Assembly: GCA_934691725.1 (NCBI GenBank)
Contig: CAKUTF010000003.1
Span: forward strand, 62,001-126,000
Length of the DNA stretch: 64,000 bases
Reading direction: 5' to 3'
Source: an uncultured Fibrobacter sp.
GTDB taxonomy: Bacteria > Fibrobacterota > Fibrobacteria > Fibrobacterales > Fibrobacteraceae
Under the pieces are notes generated by a model that was not told the DNA's origin, made no database searches, and saw nothing but the letters and a program-made list of their open reading frames with translations. The position numbers were made by a program, and so were the translations under genes. Positions 1-8,371 of this stretch are shown piece by piece. The stretch's first letter is position 1, and each line of letters starts with the position of its first letter.

Positions 1-149
1 AGATTCTTTTCGGAATCGTTTTGATGGCCGAAGGCTCGCGCTTCGATTTCGCAAAACTCCTTGAGTTCGCGTGAAAGGAATTGGACATGGATTCCGGCAC
101 CGCCATAGATGTCGGGAGGAAATTCGTTGGTGAGTAGGGCGACTTTCAT
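1..149 (-). CDS. Glycosyltransferase family 4 protein (glycogen synthase-like), N-terminal fragment
   Basis: Only the first 49 codons are present; the gene runs off the left edge. The minus strand from the ATG at 147-149 begins MKVALLTNEFPPDIYGGAGI, which matches the N-terminus of GT4 enzymes of the ADP-glucose-dependent glycogen synthase type: a first beta strand, then the Gly-Gly-rich nucleotide-sugar loop and HVQFLSRELK. Known for the family: transfer of glucose from a nucleotide sugar to alpha-glucan. It lies 84 bp downstream of dsbD on the same strand, so co-transcription is possible. I see no clear ribosome binding site before this ATG. Family assignment is good; the exact substrate cannot be set from the fragment, and another GT4 (for example sucrose synthase-like or cell-wall type) remains possible. 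Confidence 0.75.
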   Translation of the reverse strand, partial: MKVALLTNEFPPDIYGGAGIHVQFLSRELKEFCEIEARAFGHQNDSEKN

Positions 150-233
150 ATTGGTAAATCTATCTTAATTCTCTTCGAAAAGGAAATTTTGGCAGAAATT
201 GTGAATAAATATCCGTCGCAGGCTCTTTGCCGC

Positions 234-2051
234 TTATCCCTTTTCCGAAAGGGCCTTGGCGATGGATTCCCTGGTCAGAATTTCGGATAGGACTTCCCAT
301 CTTCCGGATTCGGGGTGATAGACCGCATAGGCCGGGACTCCGCTTTTTCCGAGCGTTCGGAGAAGTCTTGTGACTTCTGGGCTTTCGAGCGTGTAATCCG
401 CTTTGACGAGGATTGCTCCTGCGCGGGAAAAAACTTCCTTGACATCGTCTTTCGAAAGGACCATCGCTTCGTTGGTCTTGCAGGTGAGGCACCAGTCGGC
501 GGTCACATCGACAAAAATCGGACGGCTTTCTTTTGAAAGCATTTGAAAAGCCTCTTCCGAATATAGATACCAGCCGTTTTCATCGAGAGTCTTTTCGGCT
601 GCGTCGCGTGCTTTTTCATCTAGGATGGAGCGTATCGCCGGCTTCCCTCCCAAAAACCATGCGGCAAGGAAGATGAAGACGATGACAAGGAGTGAAACGG
701 GTTCCCTGGCGAAAGGCTTGTCCGGGCGAGCGAATTTTCCGAAGGCAATTGCGGCAAAAATGGCGAAGATGCCGAATCCGCAGACGATGACCGCTCCAAA
801 AGTTCCCGCCATCCGGAAGGAAATCCAGACGAGCCATGCCGCGGTCCCGAACAAAAAGAGTCCGAGAAGCTTTTGGACCTTGACCATCCAGGCTCCCGGT
901 TTCGGGAAGACTTTCAAGACAGATGGAAAGATCGCTACGAGAATATAGGGAAAGGCTAGCCCCAGGGCGGCAAGGGTAAAGAAGAGGAAAAGTATCGAAG
1001 TCGGCTGCGTAAAGGCGAAACCCATCGCGGTTCCGAGAAACGGTGCGGAACACGGCGTGCTCAGCAGGACCATCAGAATGCCGCTCGCAAAGGCGCCTCC
1101 GAGACCTTCCTTGCGCGTCGCCGCATCCATTTTCGTGAGGGTCGAACCCGGCAGGAACAGTTCAAACGCTCCGAAGAGATTCATGGCGAAAGCCGAAAGC
1201 AGAACTACCATAAAGACGATAAATCCCGGATTCTGGAACTGGAATCCCCAACCCGAAAGGCCGTTGCCCGCTTGGATTAGGGCGACAACCGCGGCGAGGC
1301 TCCAAAATGAAATCAAGATCCCGAATACAAGCATCCCGGTCAGTTTCCAGAGTCGCGCCCGCGTTTCCCGAGCGTTTTTCGTCAGGTTGAAGAGTTTTAA
1401 AAAGAGGACCGGCAATACGCACGGCATCAGGTTGAGAATCAGCCCACCCAAAAACGCGAACCCGAGCAAAAGGATTAGCGACTCACCGGAGTTTTTTTTT
1501 AAAGGTTCTTCTTGAATTGTTCCGTCCTTGCTTTGTCCGAGCGTTTTTATCTGCATGGACGCATGGACGGTTTGCGGAGCGAGGCATATCTGGCTGCAGG
1601 CCTGGTAGGAAAAATCGATGTTTGTCGTGCTGGTGTCGTAATCGGCTGCGATATTTTTCACCGGAACCTGGACTAGGAACGTTCCCTTGAAAACCAGGTT
1701 TTCGAGATCTAGCGCTTCGCTGTATTCCTTGATTGGCGTGGGCCAAATCGGTTCGCCGAATTCGATTCCGCGGGCCCTGATTTCCAGTGTCGAAGGCTTT
1801 AAAAATTTATCGGCGGCGATGTTTGCGTTCACATGCCAACCGTCGGGAATGGAAATCTGGATATTTACCAGCGTGCCCTGGACCGTTTTTTCCGGCGGGT
1901 AGGAAATTTCTATCTGCGGCGGCGCCATGTTGTTGAGCGACACGAAACCGAAATCGTCTGCGCCCGCGAAGCCGCAAAAAAGCAAAATGAAAAAAAAGAA
2001 CGAAACTTGCAACCGAGCGGTTGCCAAATTTGCCTTTGGTCGATTTTTCAA
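234..2051 (-). CDS. dsbD: DsbD-like thiol:disulfide interchange protein
   Basis: 605 residues with the full three-part DsbD layout. A signal peptide (about 1-31) leads into a periplasmic alpha-type domain with a CSQIC pair (Cys152, Cys156). A membrane domain of about eight helices (about 191-470) follows, with the two transmembrane cysteines in LMPCVLP (Cys211) and STPCSAP (Cys334). The C-terminal thioredoxin domain has the CxxC site ADWCLTCK (Cys521, Cys524). Family role: electrons pass from cytoplasmic thioredoxin through the membrane to the periplasm, to reduce disulfides or cytochrome maturation partners. The start is TTG: no in-frame ATG lies near the signal peptide, and AAGGAG sits 7 nt upstream of the TTG. 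The promoter must lie within about 75 bp shared with the divergent sigma-factor gene. Confidence 0.9.
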   Translation of the reverse strand: MKNRPKANLATARLQVSFFFFILLFCGFAGADDFGFVSLNNMAPPQIEISYPPEKTVQGTLVNIQISIPDGWHVNANIAADKFLKPSTLEIRARGIEFGEPIWPTPIKEYSEALDLENLVFKGTFLVQVPVKNIAADYDTSTTNIDFSYQACSQICLAPQTVHASMQIKTLGQSKDGTIQEEPLKKNSGESLILLLGFAFLGGLILNLMPCVLPVLFLKLFNLTKNARETRARLWKLTGMLVFGILISFWSLAAVVALIQAGNGLSGWGFQFQNPGFIVFMVVLLSAFAMNLFGAFELFLPGSTLTKMDAATRKEGLGGAFASGILMVLLSTPCSAPFLGTAMGFAFTQPTSILFLFFTLAALGLAFPYILVAIFPSVLKVFPKPGAWMVKVQKLLGLFLFGTAAWLVWISFRMAGTFGAVIVCGFGIFAIFAAIAFGKFARPDKPFAREPVSLLVIVFIFLAAWFLGGKPAIRSILDEKARDAAEKTLDENGWYLYSEEAFQMLSKESRPIFVDVTADWCLTCKTNEAMVLSKDDVKEVFSRAGAILVKADYTLESPEVTRLLRTLGKSGVPAYAVYHPESGRWEVLSEILTRESIAKALSEKG

Positions 2052-2125
2052 ACCGGAACTCCTTTTTGATTCTTATTTTTAGGGATGTCGCTTTTTGTCC
2101 GCTCCCGAATTTGGTCAGGAGTTAT

Positions 2126-2647
2126 ATGGCCTCCATTCAAGGGCCTGTTCGAAATCAAGATATATTGAGCTTTTGGAATCGTCATCGGTTTCAAATTTAC
2201 AAATTGTGCCTGCATAAAATGCACGGAGCCTGTTCCATCCAGGATTTGATGCAGAATGTTTACATTCGGCTGCATACGCATTTTGAAGAAGTCCGCACCT
2301 TGGAAAATCCTGCGGGCTGGCTGATTCGGGTCGCGGAAAACGTCTGCCACGACGAATTTCGACGCCTGTATCGCATGCAAAACGTCTGTGAAAAATTTTT
2401 CCGGTATGATGCCCGGCGCGATGAACAGGACAGGGATCAGCTAGAAAACGAACGGCAGGTGAACTCTTTTCTCGACATTCTGTCTCCGAAACTGGGAACG
2501 CTTGTCGAACTGCATTATCTGAAAGGCTTCTCCATCAACGAGCTTTCCGAAATTTCGGGAATCGGCCGTTCAACGGTTGCCAAGAAACTGGTTCTATCCG
2601 TTGGAAAAATGCGGAAAAAAGTTTTGGAGCAGGTGAAGGCATCCTGA
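2126..2647 (+). CDS. RNA polymerase sigma-70 family factor, ECF-like
   Basis: 173 residues from the ATG at 2126, preceded by AGGAG (2117-2121). Frames upstream of this ATG have no coding look, so I prefer it to an earlier in-frame start at 2021. Residues about 30-85 look like sigma region 2 (DLMQNVYIRL followed by AGWLIRVAENVCHDEFRR, the core-binding and -10 recognition helices). Residues about 120-170 look like region 4 with a helix-turn-helix (HYLKGFSINELSEISGI then STVAKKL). This is the minimal two-domain layout of extracytoplasmic-function sigma factors. No anti-sigma gene is adjacent; the next gene, 19 bp on, encodes a secreted beta-propeller. Target promoters are unknown. Alternative: a sigma-like regulator of a small paralogue group. 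Confidence 0.85.
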   Translation: MASIQGPVRNQDILSFWNRHRFQIYKLCLHKMHGACSIQDLMQNVYIRLHTHFEEVRTLENPAGWLIRVAENVCHDEFRRLYRMQNVCEKFFRYDARRDEQDRDQLENERQVNSFLDILSPKLGTLVELHYLKGFSINELSEISGIGRSTVAKKLVLSVGKMRKKVLEQVKAS

Positions 2648-2666
2648 ATTTTGGTAATATTGAAGG

Positions 2667-4865
2667 GTGAAGTTCTGGCTCCGCTCTTTATTGATTCTGT
2701 GCGTATCGTGCGCTTTTGCCGCGGATACGTGGAAAAACTTTGCCCGGTCCGATTCCATTTACGCATCGACGCTTGTGGGCAAGATGCTTGTGCTGGGAAC
2801 GGACGGGGGCGTTCGCTTTATTTCGCCGGACGGTTCGACGGATGTGCTTTCTTCGGCAAACGGTTTGGAAGCTTCGGACATCCGGGGAGTTGTGCGGACC
2901 GCTTCCGGAGAACTGCTGGCCGTTTCGTCCCAAGGGATTATTTCGAAGTATCTCGGCGAGCGACGATTTTCTGTCTTGAACCGTTCTTTCGCTTCGACAT
3001 CGACGGAACTTCTGTCGGGGCTTGCGGAAATCGCAGATTCCATTCTCGTTTTGGGATTTCGCGATAAAATCGCTTTTTTTGATATTCCCCGCGGAAAGTC
3101 GCTGCTAAGCCTTTCGCGCATCGGGAATGTTTCCTTGAAAGCTACGTCTCCATCGGCGATGCTTATCTGTGGCGATTCACTTTTTGTCGCTCTCGGCTCG
3201 GATGTCTATCTGCGGCGAATGCCGTGGAAAACCTTGTCTGAAGATGTCCTGCTTGCGGATCCCGCATCGTGGACATTTGTCGGAAATTTTCACGGCAAGG
3301 ATTCTTCGAATACGGCGATTTCCCGGCTATCGTTTTCAGGTGGAATGCTGCGCGTTGATTTTGACGAAACGCTTTCCGTTCTCGTAGCAAACGGTGACAC
3401 GCTTTCCAAAAAAAAGTTTCCCGCCCTGTGGAACGGCGACAGTTCCCTTGTGCGGAAAATTCTTTCCGGGGACGGCTTTTCCTATCTGGTCGGGAAAAAT
3501 TCGGCGTGGTATTATGATGGGGAGCTGACGGATGTTTCGGCCTGGACGGGCTTTTCCCTGAAAAACCCTTACGCGATCGTTCCTTTTGTGGGTGGCGACG
3601 GAGGCGTAACGGTCTATTCGGCGGACGGAGATTTTAGCTGGAGCGACGGAGAAGCTTTTGCCTACGGGCCTTCGCTCGGCGACCTTCCCTATTACGGTGG
3701 TGTAGAACCTTATACCCGCTTGCTAAAAAATTTGGAGGCGCTTTCCGATGGGACAACTCTCGTGGGTATCTGGGGATTTGGCTGGCGGATTTATGCGGGA
3801 AACGGAGGCGAGTTTTTGCAAAGCGTCGGACTGGAAAACTCCAACTGCGCCGAGCGTTACCTCACGAACTACATCGTGCCGACAGGCGTTGCCGTCTCCC
3901 CGGACAGTCTCGGCTGGCTGGTGAGTTTCTGGGGAAATTCCGGCTACGGAATCGCCTACATCGACAAGTCGGGAGAGATTAGCTGCGCGAACCATGCCGG
4001 GAGCGGAAAGTTTTCCGGGCCACTCAAGGCATCCTGGTCGGAAGACGGTTCGGAGTGGATTCTCTATTCCGGTGCGGGAAAGACCGAAGGGACGGAAGGT
4101 GTCGGAGCCTTGGATATTTTCCGCATCCGCCCTGTCGCGGAAACCGGCGGGGAACTTGTGATTCAGAGCAAGGAATCCGTTCCCACTCCGGACAACTACG
4201 CCGTTTTGGACATGGATTTCGACAAGTCAGGGCGTCTTTGGGTCATCACCAATTCCACGTTCGCCTATTTTGAAAGTGGTATGGATTCCGTCCAGGCTCC
4301 GCACAGAACATCTTCGTATGAACAGGCAAACCTCTCGTCGCTATCCATCGACCCGAACGACAGGCTCTGGCTAGGAACGATTGGCAGCGGCGCCTATATG
4401 GTAAAAAAAGTCGGAGCCGGTCCTGATACGATGGCCGCGACGAAGTTTGTCAGCCGAAACGGTCTCCTGAACGACATCGTCTATGATGTTCTTGTCGATG
4501 GGAAAAAGGGACAGGTCTGGTTTGTGCACAAGAACGGCGTAACGCGTTATGCGCGGACCGATTTGCGGGAAACCTCTTCGTTCATGACATCGGACGGTCC
4601 TGGAATAAAGGTCTATCCGAATCCTGTCCGCTTTGACCTGGGGCAGGTCTTGACTTTTGAAAACGTTTCGGAATCGGCGACCGTTTCCGTTTACAATTCC
4701 GGGGCGCATCTGGTCCGGACGTTTCACGGCGATGAACTCGACGGCGGACGTGTTGTTTGGGACGGTCGGGACAGGCGTGGCGTTTTAATCGCTCCGGGCG
4801 TCTATCACTACATCATCCAGAAAGGTTCCCGGAAGAAGCACGGAAAAATTCTGGTCATTCATTAG
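2667..4865 (+). CDS. Secreted beta-propeller protein with FlgD-like/type IX C-terminal module
   Basis: 732 residues from a GTG start (2667), chosen because a signal peptide (MKFWLRSLLILCVSCAFA) begins there. The SD-like GAAGG is unusually close to the GTG, so initiation may be weak. The body is made of short beta-rich repeats of propeller type. Blades such as DKSGRLWV (about residue 519) and NDRLWLGT (about 564) resemble the two-component-regulator propeller (Reg_prop) family. Residues about 650-732 form an Ig-like FlgD/type IX sorting module (YPNPVRF, then VVWDGRD, ending in a basic tail GSRKKHGKILVIH). Such proteins are exported and surface-bound. It follows the sigma-factor gene by 19 bp and precedes a lipoprotein gene by 12 bp, so it is probably in one operon. 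Ligand unknown. Confidence 0.75.
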   Translation: MKFWLRSLLILCVSCAFAADTWKNFARSDSIYASTLVGKMLVLGTDGGVRFISPDGSTDVLSSANGLEASDIRGVVRTASGELLAVSSQGIISKYLGERRFSVLNRSFASTSTELLSGLAEIADSILVLGFRDKIAFFDIPRGKSLLSLSRIGNVSLKATSPSAMLICGDSLFVALGSDVYLRRMPWKTLSEDVLLADPASWTFVGNFHGKDSSNTAISRLSFSGGMLRVDFDETLSVLVANGDTLSKKKFPALWNGDSSLVRKILSGDGFSYLVGKNSAWYYDGELTDVSAWTGFSLKNPYAIVPFVGGDGGVTVYSADGDFSWSDGEAFAYGPSLGDLPYYGGVEPYTRLLKNLEALSDGTTLVGIWGFGWRIYAGNGGEFLQSVGLENSNCAERYLTNYIVPTGVAVSPDSLGWLVSFWGNSGYGIAYIDKSGEISCANHAGSGKFSGPLKASWSEDGSEWILYSGAGKTEGTEGVGALDIFRIRPVAETGGELVIQSKESVPTPDNYAVLDMDFDKSGRLWVITNSTFAYFESGMDSVQAPHRTSSYEQANLSSLSIDPNDRLWLGTIGSGAYMVKKVGAGPDTMAATKFVSRNGLLNDIVYDVLVDGKKGQVWFVHKNGVTRYARTDLRETSSFMTSDGPGIKVYPNPVRFDLGQVLTFENVSESATVSVYNSGAHLVRTFHGDELDGGRVVWDGRDRRGVLIAPGVYHYIIQKGSRKKHGKILVIH

Positions 4866-4877
4866 AAGCGAAATCTT

Positions 4878-5207
4878 ATGCCTTTATCGAAAAAGCATTC
4901 TCGAAACTCGATATCTCCAATAAAATTTTTCGGAATTACTTTGTGCGTAATCCTCCTTCTTGTCGGATGTGCTTCGCAAAGAAAGAAGCCCGTTTGCGCC
5001 GAAATCGAATACCGCTTGAACCACACGGCGATGTCGCCCGATCAGCGGGAGTGGACCGCCCGGGAACTTTCGGAATGTCGCGCGGAGCAGGCGGAGTACG
5101 AAAAATCGGATACTGTGACGAACAAGATCAAGAAAAGCATTTACGAAATGTACGAGGAATCCAAAAAGGATTCTTCCCGAACGGATTCGTTGCAGGTTTC
5201 TCCATGA
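4878..5207 (+). CDS. Small lipoprotein of unknown function
   Basis: 109 residues. It has a hydrophobic signal (about 15-30) ending in a lipobox LLVGC with Cys31 as the lipidated residue. The mature part is short (about 78 residues), charged and helical. It contains a possible amphipathic stretch (residues about 48-72, Glu/Arg-rich, with two Cys at 38 and 68) and a polar Ser/Asp tail. No domain is recognised. Its stop codon overlaps the start of the CCA-adding enzyme gene as ATGA, so the two are probably translated together. A structural or envelope role is likely, but nothing in the sequence fixes it. Confidence 0.7.
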   Translation: MPLSKKHSRNSISPIKFFGITLCVILLLVGCASQRKKPVCAEIEYRLNHTAMSPDQREWTARELSECRAEQAEYEKSDTVTNKIKKSIYEMYEESKKDSSRTDSLQVSP

Positions 5208-6493
5208 ACCTGGAAAAACTCCGAAACGAAATTCCGCGTCGCCTGATGCAAATTGCGGAGCGTATCCGTGCCGCGGGCGGTAAATGCTATTTGGTCGGAG
5301 GCTTTGTCCGCGATGCGATGCTCGGGCGGGATTCCCGCGACTTCGACGTGGAAGTTTACGCCATCGGGCAGGACGCTCTGCTCAAAATCCTCTCGGATTT
5401 CGGACACCCGAATCTCGTCGGCAAGGCTTTTGGCGTCGTGCACTTGGCGTCGAAAGGCCTCGACCTGGATTTTTCCTTTCCGCGGACGGAAAACAAAGTC
5501 GGGGAAGGGCACCGGGGATTTCTTGTCGAAACGCATCTGCACCTGACGTTTGCCGAGGCGGCGCGTCGCCGCGACTTCACCGTAAACGCGATGGGGCTTT
5601 CGCTTCCGGAACTCGAACTTTCGGATCCCTACGACGGCAAGGGTGACCTGGATAGGCATTTGCTTCGGCATGTTTCGTCGGCGTTTGCCGAGGATTCGCT
5701 TCGCGTTTTGCGCGGGGTACAGTTCGCGTCGCGCTTTTCCCTGAATCTCGCTCCGGAAACCGCCGAGCTTTGCCGTTCGCTTTCGCTCGCCGATCTCTCG
5801 TCGGAACGGATTTTCGAGGAGTTCAAGAAGTGGCTCCTGAAGCCGGGACGCCCGAGCTTCGGGCTTCGCGCTTTTCTTGAAATGGACCTTTCCCGATTCT
5901 TCCCGGAAATCCGTCCGCTGAACGGTTCGTTTGAAAATCTGGGAATCTTGCTGGACAATATCTCGTGTGAACTTCCCGCAGTCGAAGATTCCGTTTCAAG
6001 GGAAGTCCTCGCCTTTACCGCGCTTCTTTCCGGGGCGGGGGACATTTCTGACGTGAACGGATTTCTTTCCCGGATAACGAACGAGGTGAAGCTCCTAAAG
6101 CGCATCCCCGAGCTTTACCGGATGCTTCCTCGCTTTGTCGAAAAAGCTCGCCGCTTGGATTTTGACGCGGAATTCTTGCGTCGCGCATCGATCAGGCTCG
6201 GCGGGCTTTCCCTGGTCTATTTCTACCTGAAGTCCACGCCGCTTTTGGAAGGAAAAGCTCGAACCGAAGCCGCAAAATGTTTGAAACTTTCCGCGGAAAA
6301 AATCGGAGTCTTTGACGCAGCCCCGGAGCCTCTATTGAAAGGCGCGGATCTGCTTTTGATGGGACTTAAGCCCGGACCTCGCATCGGTGAAATCATCCGT
6401 GCGGAATTCGAACACCAGCTACAGGGAAAAATCCTTTCCCGGGAAGAGGCGCTTCTCTTTGCGCAAACAGCTATTTCCAGCGAAACAGCTTGA
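5204..6493 (+). CDS. cca: CCA tRNA nucleotidyltransferase / poly(A) polymerase family
   Basis: 429 residues from the ATG at 5204, which overlaps the preceding stop (ATGA). A long open extension upstream in this frame is a shadow of the lipoprotein gene. The head domain carries the class II nucleotidyltransferase signature YLVGGFVRD (residues 29-37) and the metal-binding DFDVE (Asp46, Asp48), then RRRDFTVNAM and the RNA-binding segment with DSLRVLRGVQFASRF. The C-terminus has GADLLLMGLKPGPRIGEII, typical of CCA-adding enzymes. No clear HD phosphohydrolase motif is visible. The enzyme adds or repairs the 3' CCA of tRNAs. The tRNA-Val gene at 57164 in this window lacks an encoded CCA, so the organism needs this activity. 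Its 3' end overlaps the convergent GT2 gene by 23 bp. Confidence 0.9.
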   Translation: MNLEKLRNEIPRRLMQIAERIRAAGGKCYLVGGFVRDAMLGRDSRDFDVEVYAIGQDALLKILSDFGHPNLVGKAFGVVHLASKGLDLDFSFPRTENKVGEGHRGFLVETHLHLTFAEAARRRDFTVNAMGLSLPELELSDPYDGKGDLDRHLLRHVSSAFAEDSLRVLRGVQFASRFSLNLAPETAELCRSLSLADLSSERIFEEFKKWLLKPGRPSFGLRAFLEMDLSRFFPEIRPLNGSFENLGILLDNISCELPAVEDSVSREVLAFTALLSGAGDISDVNGFLSRITNEVKLLKRIPELYRMLPRFVEKARRLDFDAEFLRRASIRLGGLSLVYFYLKSTPLLEGKARTEAAKCLKLSAEKIGVFDAAPEPLLKGADLLLMGLKPGPRIGEIIRAEFEHQLQGKILSREEALLFAQTAISSETA

Positions 6494-7580
6494 AAATCCC
6501 GAGAGGAACGGCGACGGCGATTATCGGAATCTGCAAAAGCTCGGTAATCGGCAGCGCCTTGAGAAGTCTTGTCTCGTGCAGGCGAACCGCGCCGATGGAT
6601 AGAAAAATCGCATCGGCTGCAACTTTCAGGACAAAGGGAACGATGAACCAGCTCCACGGAAAATCACAGAAAACAGCAAGCCACGGCGCAAGAAAAAGCC
6701 AGACGTAAAACGTGTAGATAAGCGTCAGGAAGAGCGTGTAAAAATGGTTGGAATAGTGCGTCCCGTTGCTCGCCCATCTCGCCCGCTGGTTCAAAAGTCC
6801 TTTCAGCGAATCCACCGGAGCGGTTTCCACGACAGCATCCTTGTCGAGATTGTAGCAAAATCCGACATCCGGTTCGTGAATCATCTTGTGGACGAGCATG
6901 TCGTCATCGCCGGAAGAAAGGTGCACCAGGTCGCCAAATCCCCCGACCCGAAAAAAAAGCTCTTTCTTGTAGGCGAGTGCCGCCGCGCTCGCGACCAGGG
7001 GAACGCCCATGCTGAATCCTGCCGCCTCGATGGATGTGTATCCGAGGGTTTCGAGTTTCTGGTAAGCGTGAACGATTCCCGGCGAACCGGAATTTTTCTT
7101 GGGACCTTGCACGATGGCGATGTTTCCCTGGAAGCGGCTGGCCATCGAACGGATCCATGCCTTCGGAGGAATGCAGTCGGCGTCCATCGTCATGAGAATT
7201 TCATGGCGGGCTTTTTGAAATCCGGTTTCTAGTGCGCGTTTCTTGGGACTTTCGATATAGGGAGCGTCCATCGGGACGCTTACGACCGAAAATTTCGGGT
7301 GGTTTGCGGCAAAGTCTTCGAGCAGTTTTTGGGTGTTGTCCGTGGAGCGGTCGTTGATGCAGATGACTTCCCATTCTCCGTCATAATCTTGGGCGTCGAG
7401 CGCTTCGAGGGTTCGCAAGGCGTGCGCCTCTTCGTTTCTAAGCGGAACGATGACGGAAACGCTCCACCGTTTTCCGGAATCCGGCTGCCGCTTCTTTGCC
7501 CGTAAAAGCCCTATCGAAAAAAACAGGAACAGGGAAACATATAGCGCGGTGAGGACTCCGAGAATACAAATGCTCAGCAT
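6471..7580 (-). CDS. Membrane-bound family 2 glycosyltransferase
   Basis: 369 residues. One N-terminal membrane helix (about 1-25) is followed by a cytosolic GT-A domain: VSVIVPLRNEE for nucleotide binding, NDRSTDNT, and the DxD-type metal site MDADC. QRARWAS contains the Q/RxxRW motif of processive GT2 enzymes. About three C-terminal membrane helices follow. This layout fits synthases or transferases that make surface polysaccharide or glycolipid from nucleotide sugars. It is divergent from lpxA, with 32 bp between the starts, so both promoters are compressed into an A+T-rich gap. The 3' end overlaps the cca gene. Sugar and acceptor cannot be read from sequence; a lipid-linked or lipid A-related role is only suggested by the lpxA neighbour. 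Confidence 0.85.
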   Translation of the reverse strand: MLSICILGVLTALYVSLFLFFSIGLLRAKKRQPDSGKRWSVSVIVPLRNEEAHALRTLEALDAQDYDGEWEVICINDRSTDNTQKLLEDFAANHPKFSVVSVPMDAPYIESPKKRALETGFQKARHEILMTMDADCIPPKAWIRSMASRFQGNIAIVQGPKKNSGSPGIVHAYQKLETLGYTSIEAAGFSMGVPLVASAAALAYKKELFFRVGGFGDLVHLSSGDDDMLVHKMIHEPDVGFCYNLDKDAVVETAPVDSLKGLLNQRARWASNGTHYSNHFYTLFLTLIYTFYVWLFLAPWLAVFCDFPWSWFIVPFVLKVAADAIFLSIGAVRLHETRLLKALPITELLQIPIIAVAVPLGIFKLFRWK

Positions 7581-7612
7581 AACGGGTCAAATATATTTAT
7601 TATTTCTTCTGT

Positions 7613-8371
7613 ATGATTCATCCGTCAGCCTATGTAAGCCCCAAAGCGAAAATCGCAGACAGCGCCTGTATCGGCCCGTGGTGCCTGGTCGATGACTTTG
7701 CCGAAATCGGGGAAAATGTCGTCCTGGAATCGCGAGTCCATGTCCATTCGCATGTAAAAATCGGCGCGGGAACTTTTGTGTTTGACGGTGCGAGCCTCGG
7801 GAACGCTCCGCAGGACATGAAGTTTCGCGGAGAAGAGACGACGCTTGAAATCGGTGCCCGCACGAAAATCCGCGAATATGTGACCGTTCACCGCGGCACT
7901 TCCGTCTCGGGAAAGACATTCATCGGGAACGACGTACTTTTGATGGCATACGTCCACGTCGCCCACGATTGCGTTATCGAAAACGGGGCTGTTATTTCAA
8001 ACGGGGTGCAGCTCGGCGGTCATGTCCATGTCGGCGAGTTTGCCAATATCGGGGGAACTTCCGGCGTGGCGCAAAACTGCCGCATCGGCACGTTCAGCTT
8101 TGTCGGCGCGTCTCTCAAGGTCGATAAGGACGTCCCACCCTACGTAAAGGCTCTGGGAAATCCGCTTCGCTTTGCCGGGGTAAATTTGCATGCGCTCCGC
8201 AAATTTCCTGTCCGCTTTCCAGAAAATCGCATCGTCGAAATCGAACGTCTCTATCGCGAATTTTTTCATTCAAAGGAAACTGTGGACGAGTGCGCAAAAA
8301 AAATGGCGAAATCCGAAGACTTCGTCATTCGAGAGTTCTTTTCAAAAGAAAATATTCGGGTTATCCGCTAG
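7613..8371 (+). CDS. lpxA: Acyl-[ACP]-UDP-N-acetylglucosamine O-acyltransferase
   Basis: 252 residues. The N-terminal two-thirds is a run of hexapeptide repeats forming a left-handed beta-helix, starting MIHPSAYVSPKAKI. YVHVAHDCVI contains the catalytic-type His, and the segment GASLGNAPQDMKF and the C-terminal helical domain are typical of LpxA. It transfers a 3-hydroxyacyl chain from ACP to UDP-GlcNAc, the first step of lipid A synthesis, in the cytoplasm. Length is close to the family norm (about 260). The gene stands alone here, without lpxD, fabZ or lpxB, unlike the cluster common in proteobacteria. Its stop overlaps the convergent GH5 gene by 4 bp. Confidence 0.93.
   Translation: MIHPSAYVSPKAKIADSACIGPWCLVDDFAEIGENVVLESRVHVHSHVKIGAGTFVFDGASLGNAPQDMKFRGEETTLEIGARTKIREYVTVHRGTSVSGKTFIGNDVLLMAYVHVAHDCVIENGAVISNGVQLGGHVHVGEFANIGGTSGVAQNCRIGTFSFVGASLKVDKDVPPYVKALGNPLRFAGVNLHALRKFPVRFPENRIVEIERLYREFFHSKETVDECAKKMAKSEDFVIREFFSKENIRVIR

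Noticed and set aside
2021..2125. Longer start for the sigma factor (35 extra residues)
   Set aside because: The extension overlaps the dsbD start region, has no family similarity, and a good AGGAG precedes the ATG at 2126.
4757..5203. N-terminal extension of the CCA-adding enzyme
   Set aside because: It is antiparallel-free but out of frame with, and fully inside, the propeller and lipoprotein genes; the family starts at the ATG at 5204.
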